From CBFHOS01 sp965657645 (lineage in GTDB: Bacteria; Pseudomonadota; Alphaproteobacteria; Puniceispirillales; Puniceispirillaceae), in the NCBI GenBank assembly GCA_965657645.1, contig CBFHOS010000001.1, positions 1 through 64,000 on the forward strand: 64,000 nt of DNA, read 5' to 3'. Of the stretch, positions 24,962 to 34,210 are shown piece after piece. The notes under the pieces are model-generated. The model made no database searches and was not told the origin of the DNA. It worked only from the letters and a program-made list of their open reading frames with translations. The number at the start of each line of letters is the position of its first letter. Within the stretch, counting starts at the first letter, position 1. The position numbers and the translations under genes are program-made.

Positions 24962-27613
24962 ATGAGAGTATTGCATAAGGCGGAAGGCTTTTCACTAATC
25001 GAATTGCTTGCCTATTTTTCAATCATGGCGGTTATCGCGGGCGGCATGTATTCCGCCTTCACTTACTTTACCGAGACCAAGATTGAAATTTCCCAGACAG
25101 CCGAATTGCAGGCCAATACGGCACTTTCCTATAACACCATTCGAGAGCAAATACGCGATGCGGATCTGGTTGAGCTGGTGCGCTTGCCCGCTAGTGACAC
25201 CCATTGCGCGATCATGAAAAATCTGACGCATCAGGATCGGCGCGGGTTGAAATTCATCGGCACTGGCTCGTCTAAAAACATCATGATAACCGGCTATCGC
25301 GGCCCCCAAGCGGCGGCGTCTCGAACCTTTATGTTCTGGATCAGGCCAGTGTCTTTATCAACAAGCCCAGCGATCACGACCATGGTTGGCTATGGCAATG
25401 ATGACACCTCAGCCAATGCCGGCAAACGCTTTGAGGTTTATCTGAACAAGACCGGCAATAGTTTCAAAGTCGGCGTTGAGACACGCGGTGCCTATGTCGA
25501 GACCGGCATGCAATTGCCCGAAAAGGAATGGACCCACGTTGCGGTGGTGTTTGATAATAGCTCGGGCACGGTGTTAACCACGGACACGACCTCAATCTAT
25601 ATCAACGGCAATAAAGACAATGCCGCGGTGTCTGGCGGTAATGCCAGCCTCGTTGTGGATACTGGCAACCCGCGTGATATCCGCATTGGTGGATCATTCT
25701 CTAACGAATTTGGCACATCGGCCAATTATAAAGGCGCGATGGCGCATTTCCGCATATGGGAAGACGCCCTCACATCAAACGAAGTCCGCATTGAAATGGC
25801 CAGCGCCACCAGCGTCATTGACGAAGACCGTAAGGCCGATTTCTGGATGACTGACAATCTATCCCGCAATGGCGGCAGTCATGACATGAACACATCGAAC
25901 AATTTCTTTTCCCAATCGAGTTATACCAGCGCGGAATATCCAAGTTTCGTCGATGATTTTTATGTCGCCAGCGCCCTTGTCTTTGCCAAGGATAGCAATT
26001 CCGATTTCTATAAATTATTCACTACCGAGAGCCAGTCACAGCGTGAGATAGATTGCGAAGACCCAAGCCTGTCTATGGCATCTGGCGACGTTGCCAAAGC
26101 GGGGTGGCGCGAGGCCAAGGCCGATAATTTATGGAAATGGACAGCGCCAACAACCGATAATATTTTCCAATATAATGATGCGGACAATAACACCATCATC
26201 ATCAATGCCGATGTCACCACAACCGCGGGCAACGCGCCTATTTCGGTCACCGGTGACAATATCATTGTCGCGGGCAGCCAAACGCGTGACCGCGAGATGT
26301 GCCGCCTTGCCCCGAACATCGTTGGCTTTAATACCGGCGGCGAAAATATCGGCCAGATGGTGATCACGATCGATGAGGCAACATTGGAAAGTGAGGATGA
26401 TGAACTCTATTTCCTCGACGCCACAAAATCGGCCTTGTTAACCGAGACCATCGGCGGTCAATCAACCAGCTATTATCGCTATACCAACATTAAGGATGAA
26501 TATAGCGCCCGCTCGAATAGCGACATTTGGCCCCTAATCACGGCAAAATATTACCCCCAATTGGGCTATATCAAAGTCTATACCCGCGCCAGCTCGGCGG
26601 TGAATAGCGCCGTCGATACGATGGCCACCAAACCGATTGAGGATTGGGAACGGGTGATGCGCGAGGTGTCCTATAAAAACAATGCGGCATCCTATAAGGA
26701 CCGAAAGGATTTCCTATTCTCGCTCGGGCCGAACATCCCTTGTCAGGTCAATAATTACATCGCTTGCCGGAACGCCGGCGATAATGATGGCGATGGCAAT
26801 ATTGAAACCTGTTACCACTGGTTCAACTTCATCCGCTTTGACCAGCTCGGTAGCGACTTTAGCTGTTGGAACGATTATTACGGCGGCAACGGGACCGAGA
26901 GCACCTATAACGGCGGCCATTATGACGCTGACGCGGCGGATTGTGCCGCCGATTGGGAAAATGCCCGCAGTCATGCATCCTTGCCGCAAAACCGGCTATT
27001 TGGCCTCAACGGATATTTGGCAACGGTAACAACGGCGGCGGAACATACATGCTCGGTCGACAAAATCAATGGCGCCATTGGATGGCTTGGCGCGTCCGAC
27101 CGGCAATGCGAGCGCAACAATAGTTGCGGTGCCTATTCTGGCCCCTTGGTATCACGCGATCCAGCGGGTGAAGGCAAATGGTATTGGGTAACCGGACCAG
27201 AGGGTGAATTCAACGCCAATACCAGCGGCTATTCCGATCATGAATCACCATCACCGTCATCACCGCAATCAAATGGCCGTGGCCATGCGACCTATTTTGG
27301 CTATGACGATAATAGTGGCACCGACCAATTCACCGAACGCAGCATTGGCTCTACCACAGTGGATGGCCAGACCTATGTGCTCGATGCGCCTTTCACAAAA
27401 TGGGCCGATAACGAGCCGAATGACTGGTCATGGATCGATGAGGATTACCTGCATACGCTAACCTCTGGCAAATGGAACGACTACACCAATTTCTGGAGGG
27501 TGCAAGGTTACCTGATCGAATATGGCGGCATGCAGAGCGATCCGGATCGGCGTCTGGTAAAGAAAACCAGCATCGATACGTTTGAATTCTTCAAGAACTG
27601 CCCGCCTAATTAA
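24962..27613 (+). CDS. Prepilin-LamG-C-type lectin fusion, putative pilus adhesin
   Basis: An 883-residue protein. A seven-residue leader and site EG9/FSLIE give a type IV prepilin helix (10-35). Residues 120-280 look like a LamG/concanavalin jelly roll (TFMFWIRP, WTHVAVVFD, SIYING, DIRIGG, AHFRIWEDAL). A linker includes a cysteine-rich stretch at 594-661. A C-type lectin domain spans about 615-856: GYLATVTTAAE (684-694), WLGASD (708-713), WYWVTGPEG (740-748), EPN (818-820) and GKWND (836-840). EPN with WND is the calcium/sugar motif of mannose-type lectins. AGGG lies 7-9 bp before the ATG. The layout suggests a sugar-binding adhesin carried by a pilus-like fibre. Confidence 0.85.
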   Translation: MRVLHKAEGFSLIELLAYFSIMAVIAGGMYSAFTYFTETKIEISQTAELQANTALSYNTIREQIRDADLVELVRLPASDTHCAIMKNLTHQDRRGLKFIGTGSSKNIMITGYRGPQAAASRTFMFWIRPVSLSTSPAITTMVGYGNDDTSANAGKRFEVYLNKTGNSFKVGVETRGAYVETGMQLPEKEWTHVAVVFDNSSGTVLTTDTTSIYINGNKDNAAVSGGNASLVVDTGNPRDIRIGGSFSNEFGTSANYKGAMAHFRIWEDALTSNEVRIEMASATSVIDEDRKADFWMTDNLSRNGGSHDMNTSNNFFSQSSYTSAEYPSFVDDFYVASALVFAKDSNSDFYKLFTTESQSQREIDCEDPSLSMASGDVAKAGWREAKADNLWKWTAPTTDNIFQYNDADNNTIIINADVTTTAGNAPISVTGDNIIVAGSQTRDREMCRLAPNIVGFNTGGENIGQMVITIDEATLESEDDELYFLDATKSALLTETIGGQSTSYYRYTNIKDEYSARSNSDIWPLITAKYYPQLGYIKVYTRASSAVNSAVDTMATKPIEDWERVMREVSYKNNAASYKDRKDFLFSLGPNIPCQVNNYIACRNAGDNDGDGNIETCYHWFNFIRFDQLGSDFSCWNDYYGGNGTESTYNGGHYDADAADCAADWENARSHASLPQNRLFGLNGYLATVTTAAEHTCSVDKINGAIGWLGASDRQCERNNSCGAYSGPLVSRDPAGEGKWYWVTGPEGEFNANTSGYSDHESPSPSSPQSNGRGHATYFGYDDNSGTDQFTERSIGSTTVDGQTYVLDAPFTKWADNEPNDWSWIDEDYLHTLTSGKWNDYTNFWRVQGYLIEYGGMQSDPDRRLVKKTSIDTFEFFKNCPPN

Positions 27614-27674
27614 GCTAGCCATCGGTGTTTTTGCTGATATCGTCACAGAGCGTATCTTGTGAGAGGGTTAGCAA

Positions 27675-28271
27675 ATGACATTATGGCCACCTGAATTCCA
27701 GCTTGATGGTGACAGCATCTCTATAGTGCCGAGCAATGCTGGCCACGCGGCGGATCTTGCCGCGGTAATCGAGGCCGGTGCGCTTGATAAGCTGTGGTAC
27801 ACGATGATCCCACCACCTAGTGAAATTGGCGCAGAGATAGAGCGCCGTCTGGCTTTGCGGGCAAGCGGCAATATGCTGCCAATGACGATCATTTCCAAGA
27901 CAACCAACAAGGCCGTCGGCATGACCACCTATATGAATATAGATGCGGCTAATCGGCGGTTGGAAATCGGTTCTACATTCTTTTGCAAATCAGTACAAAG
28001 GAGCGCGGTGAATACCGAATGCAAACTATTGCTATTGCGGCATGCCTTTGAACATCTGGATTGCATTGCCGTTGAATTTAGAACGCATTGCATGAATTTA
28101 CAAAGCCGCCGCGCAATTGAACGTCTTGGGGCCAAATTTGATGGCATTTTGCGGGCGCATATGATCATGGCAAATGGCACCATCCGCGACACTGCGGTCT
28201 ATTCCATTCTGGCAAGCGAATGGCCTACGATTAAAGCCAACCTCAATTGGCAATTAGAAAAGCCTCGTTAA
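27675..28271 (+). CDS. GNAT-family N-acetyltransferase (RimJ/RimL type)
   Basis: A 198-residue acetyltransferase of the RimJ/RimL type. The N-terminal part sets the substrate pocket, the middle VGMTTYMNID and RLEIGSTFF strands match the acetyl-CoA site, and the late motif NLQSRRAIERLGAKFDG is the GNAT helix that contacts CoA. Likely target is a protein N-terminus or a small amine. It starts 61 bp after the lectin fusion, on the same strand, but no functional tie is evident. Confidence 0.85.
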   Translation: MTLWPPEFQLDGDSISIVPSNAGHAADLAAVIEAGALDKLWYTMIPPPSEIGAEIERRLALRASGNMLPMTIISKTTNKAVGMTTYMNIDAANRRLEIGSTFFCKSVQRSAVNTECKLLLLRHAFEHLDCIAVEFRTHCMNLQSRRAIERLGAKFDGILRAHMIMANGTIRDTAVYSILASEWPTIKANLNWQLEKPR

Positions 28272-28364
28272 TGACCACGAATAGAATGATAGACACCGCG
28301 CGGCGTAACCCGATATCATCACGGCGTTAATCAGCAATAAATTTAATCAAATCAGGAAAATTTT

Positions 28365-28793
28365 ATGAGCATTACCCTAGATCAAGCCCGTCAAGTCACC
28401 GAAGCCAGCCTTGCAAAGGGCCGCGAACTTGGCCTTAAGCCTCTTTCTGTGGTCGTTCTTGACCCGCGCGCCGCAACCGTGGCGATGCTGTCTGAAGATG
28501 GCGTTAGCCAGATGCGCGGTAAAATTGCTCATGGTAAGGCGAATGCCGCGATTGCGCTGGGCATGGGGTCTCGCGCCTTGATGAACCGGGCCGAACAACA
28601 GGCCTATTTTATCCAGTCGGTAAATGGCCTGTTAGATGGTGACATGGTGCCGGTGCCGGGCGGTGTTTTGATCCGTGATAATGATGGCACGCTATTGGGT
28701 GCGGTTGGTATCTCTGGTGATACATCGGATAATGACGAGGCCGCCGCGGTGGCTGGTATCGCCGCCGCTGGGCTTAGTGCCGAAACCGGCTAA
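28365..28793 (+). CDS. GlcG/HbpS-family heme-degrading-like protein
   Basis: A 142-residue alpha/beta protein of the GlcG/HbpS (DUF336) family. It shows VVVLDPRAATVAMLSEDG, KIAHGKANAAIALGMG and the C-terminal GxPGGVLIRD...LLGAVGISGDTSDNDE pattern. Members bind haem, cobalamin or act as accessory proteins near glycolate oxidation genes; the role here is not clear. No signal peptide is seen. It stands alone, converging with the aldo/keto reductase 18 bp away. Confidence 0.85.
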   Translation: MSITLDQARQVTEASLAKGRELGLKPLSVVVLDPRAATVAMLSEDGVSQMRGKIAHGKANAAIALGMGSRALMNRAEQQAYFIQSVNGLLDGDMVPVPGGVLIRDNDGTLLGAVGISGDTSDNDEAAAVAGIAAAGLSAETG

Positions 28794-28811
28794 GACCGAT
28801 CAGACTCTATA

Positions 28812-29816
28812 TCAGCAATAGCGTTCCGGACCGTCCCACTGGCCGGTTGAATAACGATCGCCATGCGCCCAGCCAATAGGCAGAACCGTCTCGATGGCCT
28901 CTATGTCACTATCGCTAAGGGCCAGTCTGGCGCCGGCGCAATGTTCACGCAGATGATCGGGCGACCTGGTACCGGGGATTGGGATGATATTGTCGCCCTT
29001 ATGCAACAACCACGCAATCGCCAGCGACGCCGCGCTAACACCCATATCCGCCGCTAGTTGGCGGAAGGGAGCTGTCGCCTCGACATTGAGAGACAGGTTG
29101 GGTTCAATAAAGCGCGGGTTTTGCTTTAACCACGCGAACCCAGCCGCAGTCTCGGCCGAATGCGGGCGGTCGGTTAATAGCGAACGGCCAACCGGCGAGA
29201 ACGCCACCAGCGCCGTACCAAGCGCGGCAGTGGTCTGGGTTAGCCCCAGCTCAGGGCTACGCACCGATAGCGAATATTCGGATTGAACAGCCGCAACGGG
29301 GTGAATTTTCTGGGCACGGCGCAGTGAGGTTGGTGCAATCTCAGAAAATCCAAAACTCTTGATCTTGCCAGTCTTCACCAAAGCGGCTAGCGATTCTGTA
29401 ACCTCTTCAATGGGTGTCGCCTGATCGCGGCGGTGGACATAGAAAAGATCAATCGAGTCGACCCCCATGCGCTTTAGGCTCTTATCCAACTCGGCTTCCA
29501 TATAGGCGTGGCTATTATCAATATAACGCTCACCAGTTAGCGAATCCCGCACGATGCCGCATTTGGTCGCGATGGAAAACAGATCCTGCTTGGCCTTGCC
29601 CTGTTTTGCCAGAAACGAACCGATCACCAATTCAGACGTTTCAGGACCATAAACATTGGCCGTATCAATATGGGACACGCCCTCATCCAATGCGGTCTGC
29701 AAAATGGCATGCGAGGCGGCCTCATCCGTTGGTCCATAGAAATTGGAAAATGACATTGCGCCAATGCCAATCGGTGAAATAAGAGGGCCGCCAGCACCGA
29801 GTCTACGTTGTTTCAT
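28812..29816 (-). CDS. Aldo/keto reductase
   Basis: A 334-residue NADPH-dependent reductase of the YajO/Tas group. The catalytic tetrad is Asp51, Tyr56, Lys85 and His128 (HIDTANVYG, ATKCG, FYVHRRD). The cofactor end motif PIPGTRSPDHLREH is present. The start at 29816 is preceded by GGAAAGCGAAGAC; an ATG five codons earlier is possible. It is a single gene; the carbonyl substrate is unknown. Confidence 0.92.
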   Translation of the reverse strand: MKQRRLGAGGPLISPIGIGAMSFSNFYGPTDEAASHAILQTALDEGVSHIDTANVYGPETSELVIGSFLAKQGKAKQDLFSIATKCGIVRDSLTGERYIDNSHAYMEAELDKSLKRMGVDSIDLFYVHRRDQATPIEEVTESLAALVKTGKIKSFGFSEIAPTSLRRAQKIHPVAAVQSEYSLSVRSPELGLTQTTAALGTALVAFSPVGRSLLTDRPHSAETAAGFAWLKQNPRFIEPNLSLNVEATAPFRQLAADMGVSAASLAIAWLLHKGDNIIPIPGTRSPDHLREHCAGARLALSDSDIEAIETVLPIGWAHGDRYSTGQWDGPERYC

Positions 29817-29952
29817 GTCTTCGCTTTCCAAACATCATTACAAGATTAATTAGCCAGCATTAGTCTAGGAAGCACCAGCCATTCTGGCTAGCCACTAACG
29901 AGCGGTTAAGTCAAAAATTGTTACGGAATTTTGCGGGACTATTGGGAAATTG

Positions 29953-30333
29953 CTATTCGATATCACCACGGCAGGTGAATGTGGCTCTGGCACTATCGCC
30001 ATCAAGCGCAAGATTGGCCATTACCGCGACAGCCAAACCACGTTCTTGGCACGCATTATGCGCCGCGCTACGCACGTCAATGGGCGCCGAGATAAACCCT
30101 GAATAACCAGTCTGCCACTCAAACACCATCGGCGCGTTGGGATCATCTGTTGCCGCTACAGGGGTGTCCTGTGCCTCGTCGGCCTGATCCGATGCAACAT
30201 TTGCAGACGGCACAGCATCCCCTGAAATATCCAGAGGGGCGTTCTCCAAGATAGCTGGCTTTACGGATCTGTCTTGCGAACAGCCGGAAACAAAAGCCAA
30301 CACGAAGAGTATGGGGATACTGGTAAAACGCAT
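29953..30333 (-). CDS. Small hypothetical lipoprotein
   Basis: A 126-residue protein with a lipoprotein signal, LAFVSGC, so Cys18 should carry the lipid and anchor it in a membrane facing the periplasm. After an acidic, low-complexity linker (30-68) comes a short domain with CQERGLAVAVMANLALDGDSARATFTCRGD, where two cysteines (about 95 and 122) could form a disulfide. No family recognised. It is a lone gene between a reductase and EamA transporters. Confidence 0.7.
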   Translation of the reverse strand: MRFTSIPILFVLAFVSGCSQDRSVKPAILENAPLDISGDAVPSANVASDQADEAQDTPVAATDDPNAPMVFEWQTGYSGFISAPIDVRSAAHNACQERGLAVAVMANLALDGDSARATFTCRGDIE

Positions 30334-30413
30334 TATTCTACCTATCTATGGTCAGATGGTCCCATCATAGGCCGGTTAACATTTTCCAATAGAAAAAGTT
30401 ATAGTTTCGCCCG

Positions 30414-31304
30414 TTAAGTATTTTTCCACTTTCGGGAAATTGCCAATCCGGCAACGATCAACACCACCGCGAGCATTTTCTCGGCCGAGAGTGCCTCTTG
30501 CAAGATCAGTGCACCAAGCAACACAGAGAACATTGGGATCAGATAGCCGACATAGGCGGTAAAGCCAGCGCCAGCGCGTTTAATCAGGTAAAAGCGCACG
30601 GTAAAAGCCAAACCAGTTGGAAACAGCCCTAGCCAAATACCCGCCGCCCAAATCGTCGGGCTCCATGTCTGGGGTGATGGTGCCTCAAATATCAGCGCCA
30701 ATGGCAACATCAGCAATACCAAGAAAAACAACATCGCGACCGTCATGAAAAAGGTTGGAACCTCTGGCATATGCCGCGCCATCAGATTGCTAATCACATA
30801 GCAAACCGTCGCCAGCACCACCATTAATTGCGCCTCCAACGTGGCCATGCTCGCACTGGAAATACCATTGCCAAAAATGATGACGACTCCCATAAATCCG
30901 GTCATCACACCAACAAAGCTACCCATCGATAGCTTTTCATTCTTTAAGAAAAAATGGGCGCCAGTAATCGTCAGTAACGGCCCAACCGACATCAGCAAGC
31001 CAGTCAAAGATGCCTCAAGCACGATCTCGGCGCGCGAGATCAGATAGAATGGCAAGCTCATACCAAAAATGCTCATCACGAAAATACGGGGCAAGTATGA
31101 CAGGTAATCGCGCCATGCAAATTGTGATTGCAACGCCACAATGATCGCCACCACCAGCAAACCAACAAGACCGCGCAGGGCAACAAGCGTCATAGGCCCC
31201 GTTGTATCAACAGCAATTTTTATCGCGGGAAAAGACGATGACCACAATAGTGCCAGCAGAATAAGCGCCGCTATGTTGATTGTGTCCTGAGACCTTAACA
31301 TCAC
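30414..31304 (-). CDS. EamA-family drug/metabolite transporter
   Basis: A 296-residue inner-membrane protein with about ten hydrophobic helices in two halves, each an EamA repeat. The N-terminal helix has LLALLWSSSFPAIKIAVD, typical of the family. Such exporters move amino acids, metabolites or drugs out of the cell; the substrate is not predictable. The start at 31304 or the adjacent ATG at 31301 are equal. It is followed at its 5' side by a second EamA gene, with an 18-bp gap. Confidence 0.9.
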   Translation of the reverse strand: MMLRSQDTINIAALILLALLWSSSFPAIKIAVDTTGPMTLVALRGLVGLLVVAIIVALQSQFAWRDYLSYLPRIFVMSIFGMSLPFYLISRAEIVLEASLTGLLMSVGPLLTITGAHFFLKNEKLSMGSFVGVMTGFMGVVIIFGNGISSASMATLEAQLMVVLATVCYVISNLMARHMPEVPTFFMTVAMLFFLVLLMLPLALIFEAPSPQTWSPTIWAAGIWLGLFPTGLAFTVRFYLIKRAGAGFTAYVGYLIPMFSVLLGALILQEALSAEKMLAVVLIVAGLAISRKWKNT

Positions 31305-31322
31305 CGCTACCCCACTATTCCA

Positions 31323-32219
31323 CTATAGATCCAGAACAAGAAGGGCTGAGCATAGAACCACCAACACGGCGCCGGCCCATGCGCCCCAGCTCGGCATCAT
31401 CTTTGTCCGAAACCATACAATCGGTAAAATTAGCACCGGCGTGGTGGCCGACAGAATTGTCACCTTTGCGACAGTGCCAAATTCCAGCGCCTCTAGCAAC
31501 ATCGCCGCCCCAACGCCAAGGCCAAACAAGCCGTTAATGCCGACAAACATCATCGTCTTTGCCGATGGCAATAAAGGCTTGGCGCGTTGGGTCCGGTCAA
31601 ATGGATAGGTCGCCCAGAACATTACCGCGGCGATCATCACCCGGATCAACCCCGCCATAACCGGATCAGCGCCATCGGCCATCACCGGCCGTACCAGCAA
31701 CACGCCCGCGGCTTGGCCAGTCGCCGCTAGGACACCAAAGGCGACACCAATCCACAAGGGCGGTTCTACGGCTTCCCATACATGGGCAAGGTCGCGGCGT
31801 TTGCCAAACACGATCGCCAGCACAACACCAACAAAACCCACCAGCACCGCCACCATCGTCCAGCCAGTGACAATTTCACCAAGGATCAACCAGCCCAATA
31901 TCGCCGCGATTGGCGCATTGGAGGCAAACAAAACATTGGTCCGGCGCGGACCAAGACGCCGCATCGCGGCAAATAGAAAGAAATCACCAAGCACGACACC
32001 AATGAGTGACGATAGCGTTAGCAAATAAAGATGATCCACCTTTACGGTGAACGGGCGACCGAGTATCAGCAACAGCCCGCCTAGAACAACAATCGCCGCC
32101 AGCATCCGCAATCGGTTAAAATGGAGGGAGCCAAGCTCACTCGCCGGACGATGACCAAACACCGCAGCCATAGTCCAACTCGCCGCGGCACCAAGTGCCA
32201 TGATGGCGGAATAATCCAC
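31323..32219 (-). CDS. EamA-family drug/metabolite transporter
   Basis: A 298-residue inner-membrane protein with ten predicted helices and two EamA repeats (for example FASNAPIAAILGWLILGEIVTG and VAKVTILSATTPVLILPI). It differs clearly from the neighbour, so this is not a recent duplicate. It touches the metZ stop (one shared base at 32219), suggesting co-transcription with metZ and possible export of a sulfur amino acid or homoserine. That link is inference. Confidence 0.9.
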   Translation of the reverse strand: MDYSAIMALGAAASWTMAAVFGHRPASELGSLHFNRLRMLAAIVVLGGLLLILGRPFTVKVDHLYLLTLSSLIGVVLGDFFLFAAMRRLGPRRTNVLFASNAPIAAILGWLILGEIVTGWTMVAVLVGFVGVVLAIVFGKRRDLAHVWEAVEPPLWIGVAFGVLAATGQAAGVLLVRPVMADGADPVMAGLIRVMIAAVMFWATYPFDRTQRAKPLLPSAKTMMFVGINGLFGLGVGAAMLLEALEFGTVAKVTILSATTPVLILPIVWFRTKMMPSWGAWAGAVLVVLCSALLVLDL

Positions 32220-33409
32220 TAGCTGGCTTGTACCTTGTCCAAAGCCTGAGCCATATCAGCGTGCAGGTCTTCATATCCCTCAAGACCGATCGACATGCGA
32301 ATACCGCCCTGGTCAATCGACAATTCAGCTTTTTCCTCGTCGCTCAAAGCTGAATGGGTGGTGCTATAGGGATTACAGGCCAGCGTCTTGCTATCACCCA
32401 GATTGTTCGAGATATCGATCAATTCCAGCTCGTCCAAAAAGGCAAACGCTGCGTCCTTGCCGCCCTTAATGGTGAAAGCCACCATATTACCAAAGCCAGT
32501 CATTTGGCGTTTTGCCAATTCAAATTGCGGGTGGCTAGGATGGCCGGGATAGCGAACAGCCGTGACCTTGGGATGGGTCACCAGCCAATCAACAAGCCGT
32601 GCGGCGGTTTCACTCTGGGCGGCGGCGCGTAGCGGCAGGGTTTCAAGACCCTTTACCATAACCCACGCGTTAAATGCACTCATCGCCGCACCGGTTTGGC
32701 GATAGAAAGGCAGAAACACATCATTGATGAAATCGGTCTTGCCGAGCACAGCACCACCAAGCAAACGACCCTGTCCGTCAATATGTTTGGTCGCGGAATA
32801 AATCACCACATCAGCGCCAAGTTCAAGCGGCCTTTGATAAACCGGCGTGGCAAACACATTATCAACCATAACCATCGCACCGGCATCATGGGCCAGCTTT
32901 GACACAGCGGTTATATCAACCATATCAAGCACCGGATTCGATGGGCTTTCCAAAAATACAATCTTTGCCGGCGTGGCCAATGCGTTTGCCCATGCATCAA
33001 GATCACGCCCGTCAACCATTACCGTTTCAACGCCCCATTTTGGCAGGATCTTGGTCAAGATAGCGTGACAGGCACCAAACAGGGCGCGGCTCGCCACGAC
33101 CCTGTCACCAGCGGCCAGATTGCAGGCAAGAGCCGCAAACACCGCCGCCATACCACTACCAGTCGCACGGCAGGCCTCAGCGCCCTCGAGCAACGCCAGA
33201 CGTTCCTCAAACATCGCCACAGTGGGGTTGCCATATCGGGCATAGACAAAATTATCGGTTTCATCACGAAAAGACGCGGCCGCTTGTTCGGCCGAATCAT
33301 AGACAAAGCCCGACGACATATAGAGCGCCTCGGCAGTCTCGCGGTTTGCCGAGCGGTTTAGTCCACCGCGAACCAGATTGGTCGCCTGACTTCGTTTATC
33401 CTGTGACAT
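32219..33409 (-). CDS. metZ: O-succinylhomoserine sulfhydrylase
   Basis: A 396-residue PLP enzyme of the Cys/Met metabolism family that makes homocysteine from O-succinylhomoserine and sulfide. The PLP lysine is Lys208 (YSATKHIDGQGR), with VDNVFATP and YARYGNPT. The short N-terminus, ATNLVRGGLNRSA, is typical of alphaproteobacterial MetZ. The ATG at 33409 is preferred over an in-frame start 24 codons earlier that would overlap the DUF1737 gene. MetB or MetY would be close alternatives. Methionine synthesis by direct sulfhydrylation is implied. Confidence 0.88.
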   Translation of the reverse strand: MSQDKRSQATNLVRGGLNRSANRETAEALYMSSGFVYDSAEQAAASFRDETDNFVYARYGNPTVAMFEERLALLEGAEACRATGSGMAAVFAALACNLAAGDRVVASRALFGACHAILTKILPKWGVETVMVDGRDLDAWANALATPAKIVFLESPSNPVLDMVDITAVSKLAHDAGAMVMVDNVFATPVYQRPLELGADVVIYSATKHIDGQGRLLGGAVLGKTDFINDVFLPFYRQTGAAMSAFNAWVMVKGLETLPLRAAAQSETAARLVDWLVTHPKVTAVRYPGHPSHPQFELAKRQMTGFGNMVAFTIKGGKDAAFAFLDELELIDISNNLGDSKTLACNPYSTTHSALSDEEKAELSIDQGGIRMSIGLEGYEDLHADMAQALDKVQAS

Positions 33410-33413
33410 TGCG

Positions 33414-33614
33414 CTATTTCTCTTTGCCGTCAGAAAGGTCATTCTTTTGCACAACAGAGGGAAGGATAACGGCCTGACCAACTATTACCCTGCCACCCTC
33501 TGCTGTGAGTGTCGGCGATCCGTATAGCACATAGCCATCGTCTAGCGCATCACTAACCTTTTGGCAAAAGGCAGCATCGTCATTTCCTGAGAGGAATCTG
33601 TATTTTTTCCGCAT
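33414..33614 (-). CDS. DUF1737 domain protein
   Basis: A 66-residue protein whose first part, YRFLSGNDDAAFCQKVSDAL, and YGSPTLTAEGGRVIVGQAV match the small DUF1737 domain. The function is unknown. It ends 4 bp before the metZ start, so it is probably co-transcribed. The ATG at 33614 has GGAAAG upstream; an ATG at 33629 would add five residues. Confidence 0.8.
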   Translation of the reverse strand: MRKKYRFLSGNDDAAFCQKVSDALDDGYVLYGSPTLTAEGGRVIVGQAVILPSVVQKNDLSDGKEK

Positions 33615-33646
33615 GGTTAAGCTTTCCAAGAGAGGAGAAAGCTATC

Positions 33647-34177
33647 CTACCCCCGCGGTGCGTGCTTGCCAAGAATACGTTGCAATGTGCGCCGGTGCAT
33701 CTTTAACCGGCGGGCGGTTTCCGAAACGTTGCGGCCACATTGTTCGTAAACGCGCTGGATATGCTCCCAGCGCACCCGATCCGCACTCATTGGATCTTGT
33801 GGTGGTGCCGGCATTGCCTCTTCACGCTGGTGCAATGCGGCAGCAATCTGGTCTGGATCTGCCGGTTTTGGCAAATAATCCAGCGCCCCGGCCTTTACCG
33901 AGGCAACCGCTGTCGCAATATTGCCAAAGCTGGTCAACATAACGATCCGGCAATCCTGTCGTTTCTTGCGAAGTTCGGATACAAGGCTCAAGCCGCTTCC
34001 ATCCTCAAGCTTCATATCCAGAATGGCATAGGCAGGTGAATGTTCGCGGGTTTTTTCAACACCCTCGGCCACTGTGCTCGCATCAACTACAGTAAAGTCA
34101 CGCGCTTCCATCGCGCGGCGCAAACGTGTGCGCAATGGTGCGTCATCGTCGAGTATTAGAAGGGTGTTATCACTCAC
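33647..34177 (-). CDS. regA: Redox response regulator RegA/ActR
   Basis: A 176-residue two-component response regulator. The receiver has Asp10-12, phosphoacceptor Asp54 (AILDMKLEDG), Thr82 and Lys104. A Pro-rich linker (about 123-129) leads to a Fis-type HTH, CGRNVSETARRLKMHRRTLQ, nearly diagnostic of RegA/PrrA/ActR. This family controls respiration and redox balance in alphaproteobacteria. It lies 33 bp after regB in the same direction. No senC/sco gene separates them, unlike the arrangement in Rhodobacter. Confidence 0.95.
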   Translation of the reverse strand: MSDNTLLILDDDAPLRTRLRRAMEARDFTVVDASTVAEGVEKTREHSPAYAILDMKLEDGSGLSLVSELRKKRQDCRIVMLTSFGNIATAVASVKAGALDYLPKPADPDQIAAALHQREEAMPAPPQDPMSADRVRWEHIQRVYEQCGRNVSETARRLKMHRRTLQRILGKHAPRG

Positions 34178-34210
34178 AACAATTAAATCCTCTGTAATTT
34201 GTGGCTCGTT

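Noticed and set aside
24962..27613. Diversity-generating retroelement target (C-type lectin at the C-terminus)
   Set aside because: No reverse transcriptase or template repeat was seen in this window; the lectin domain alone is not enough.
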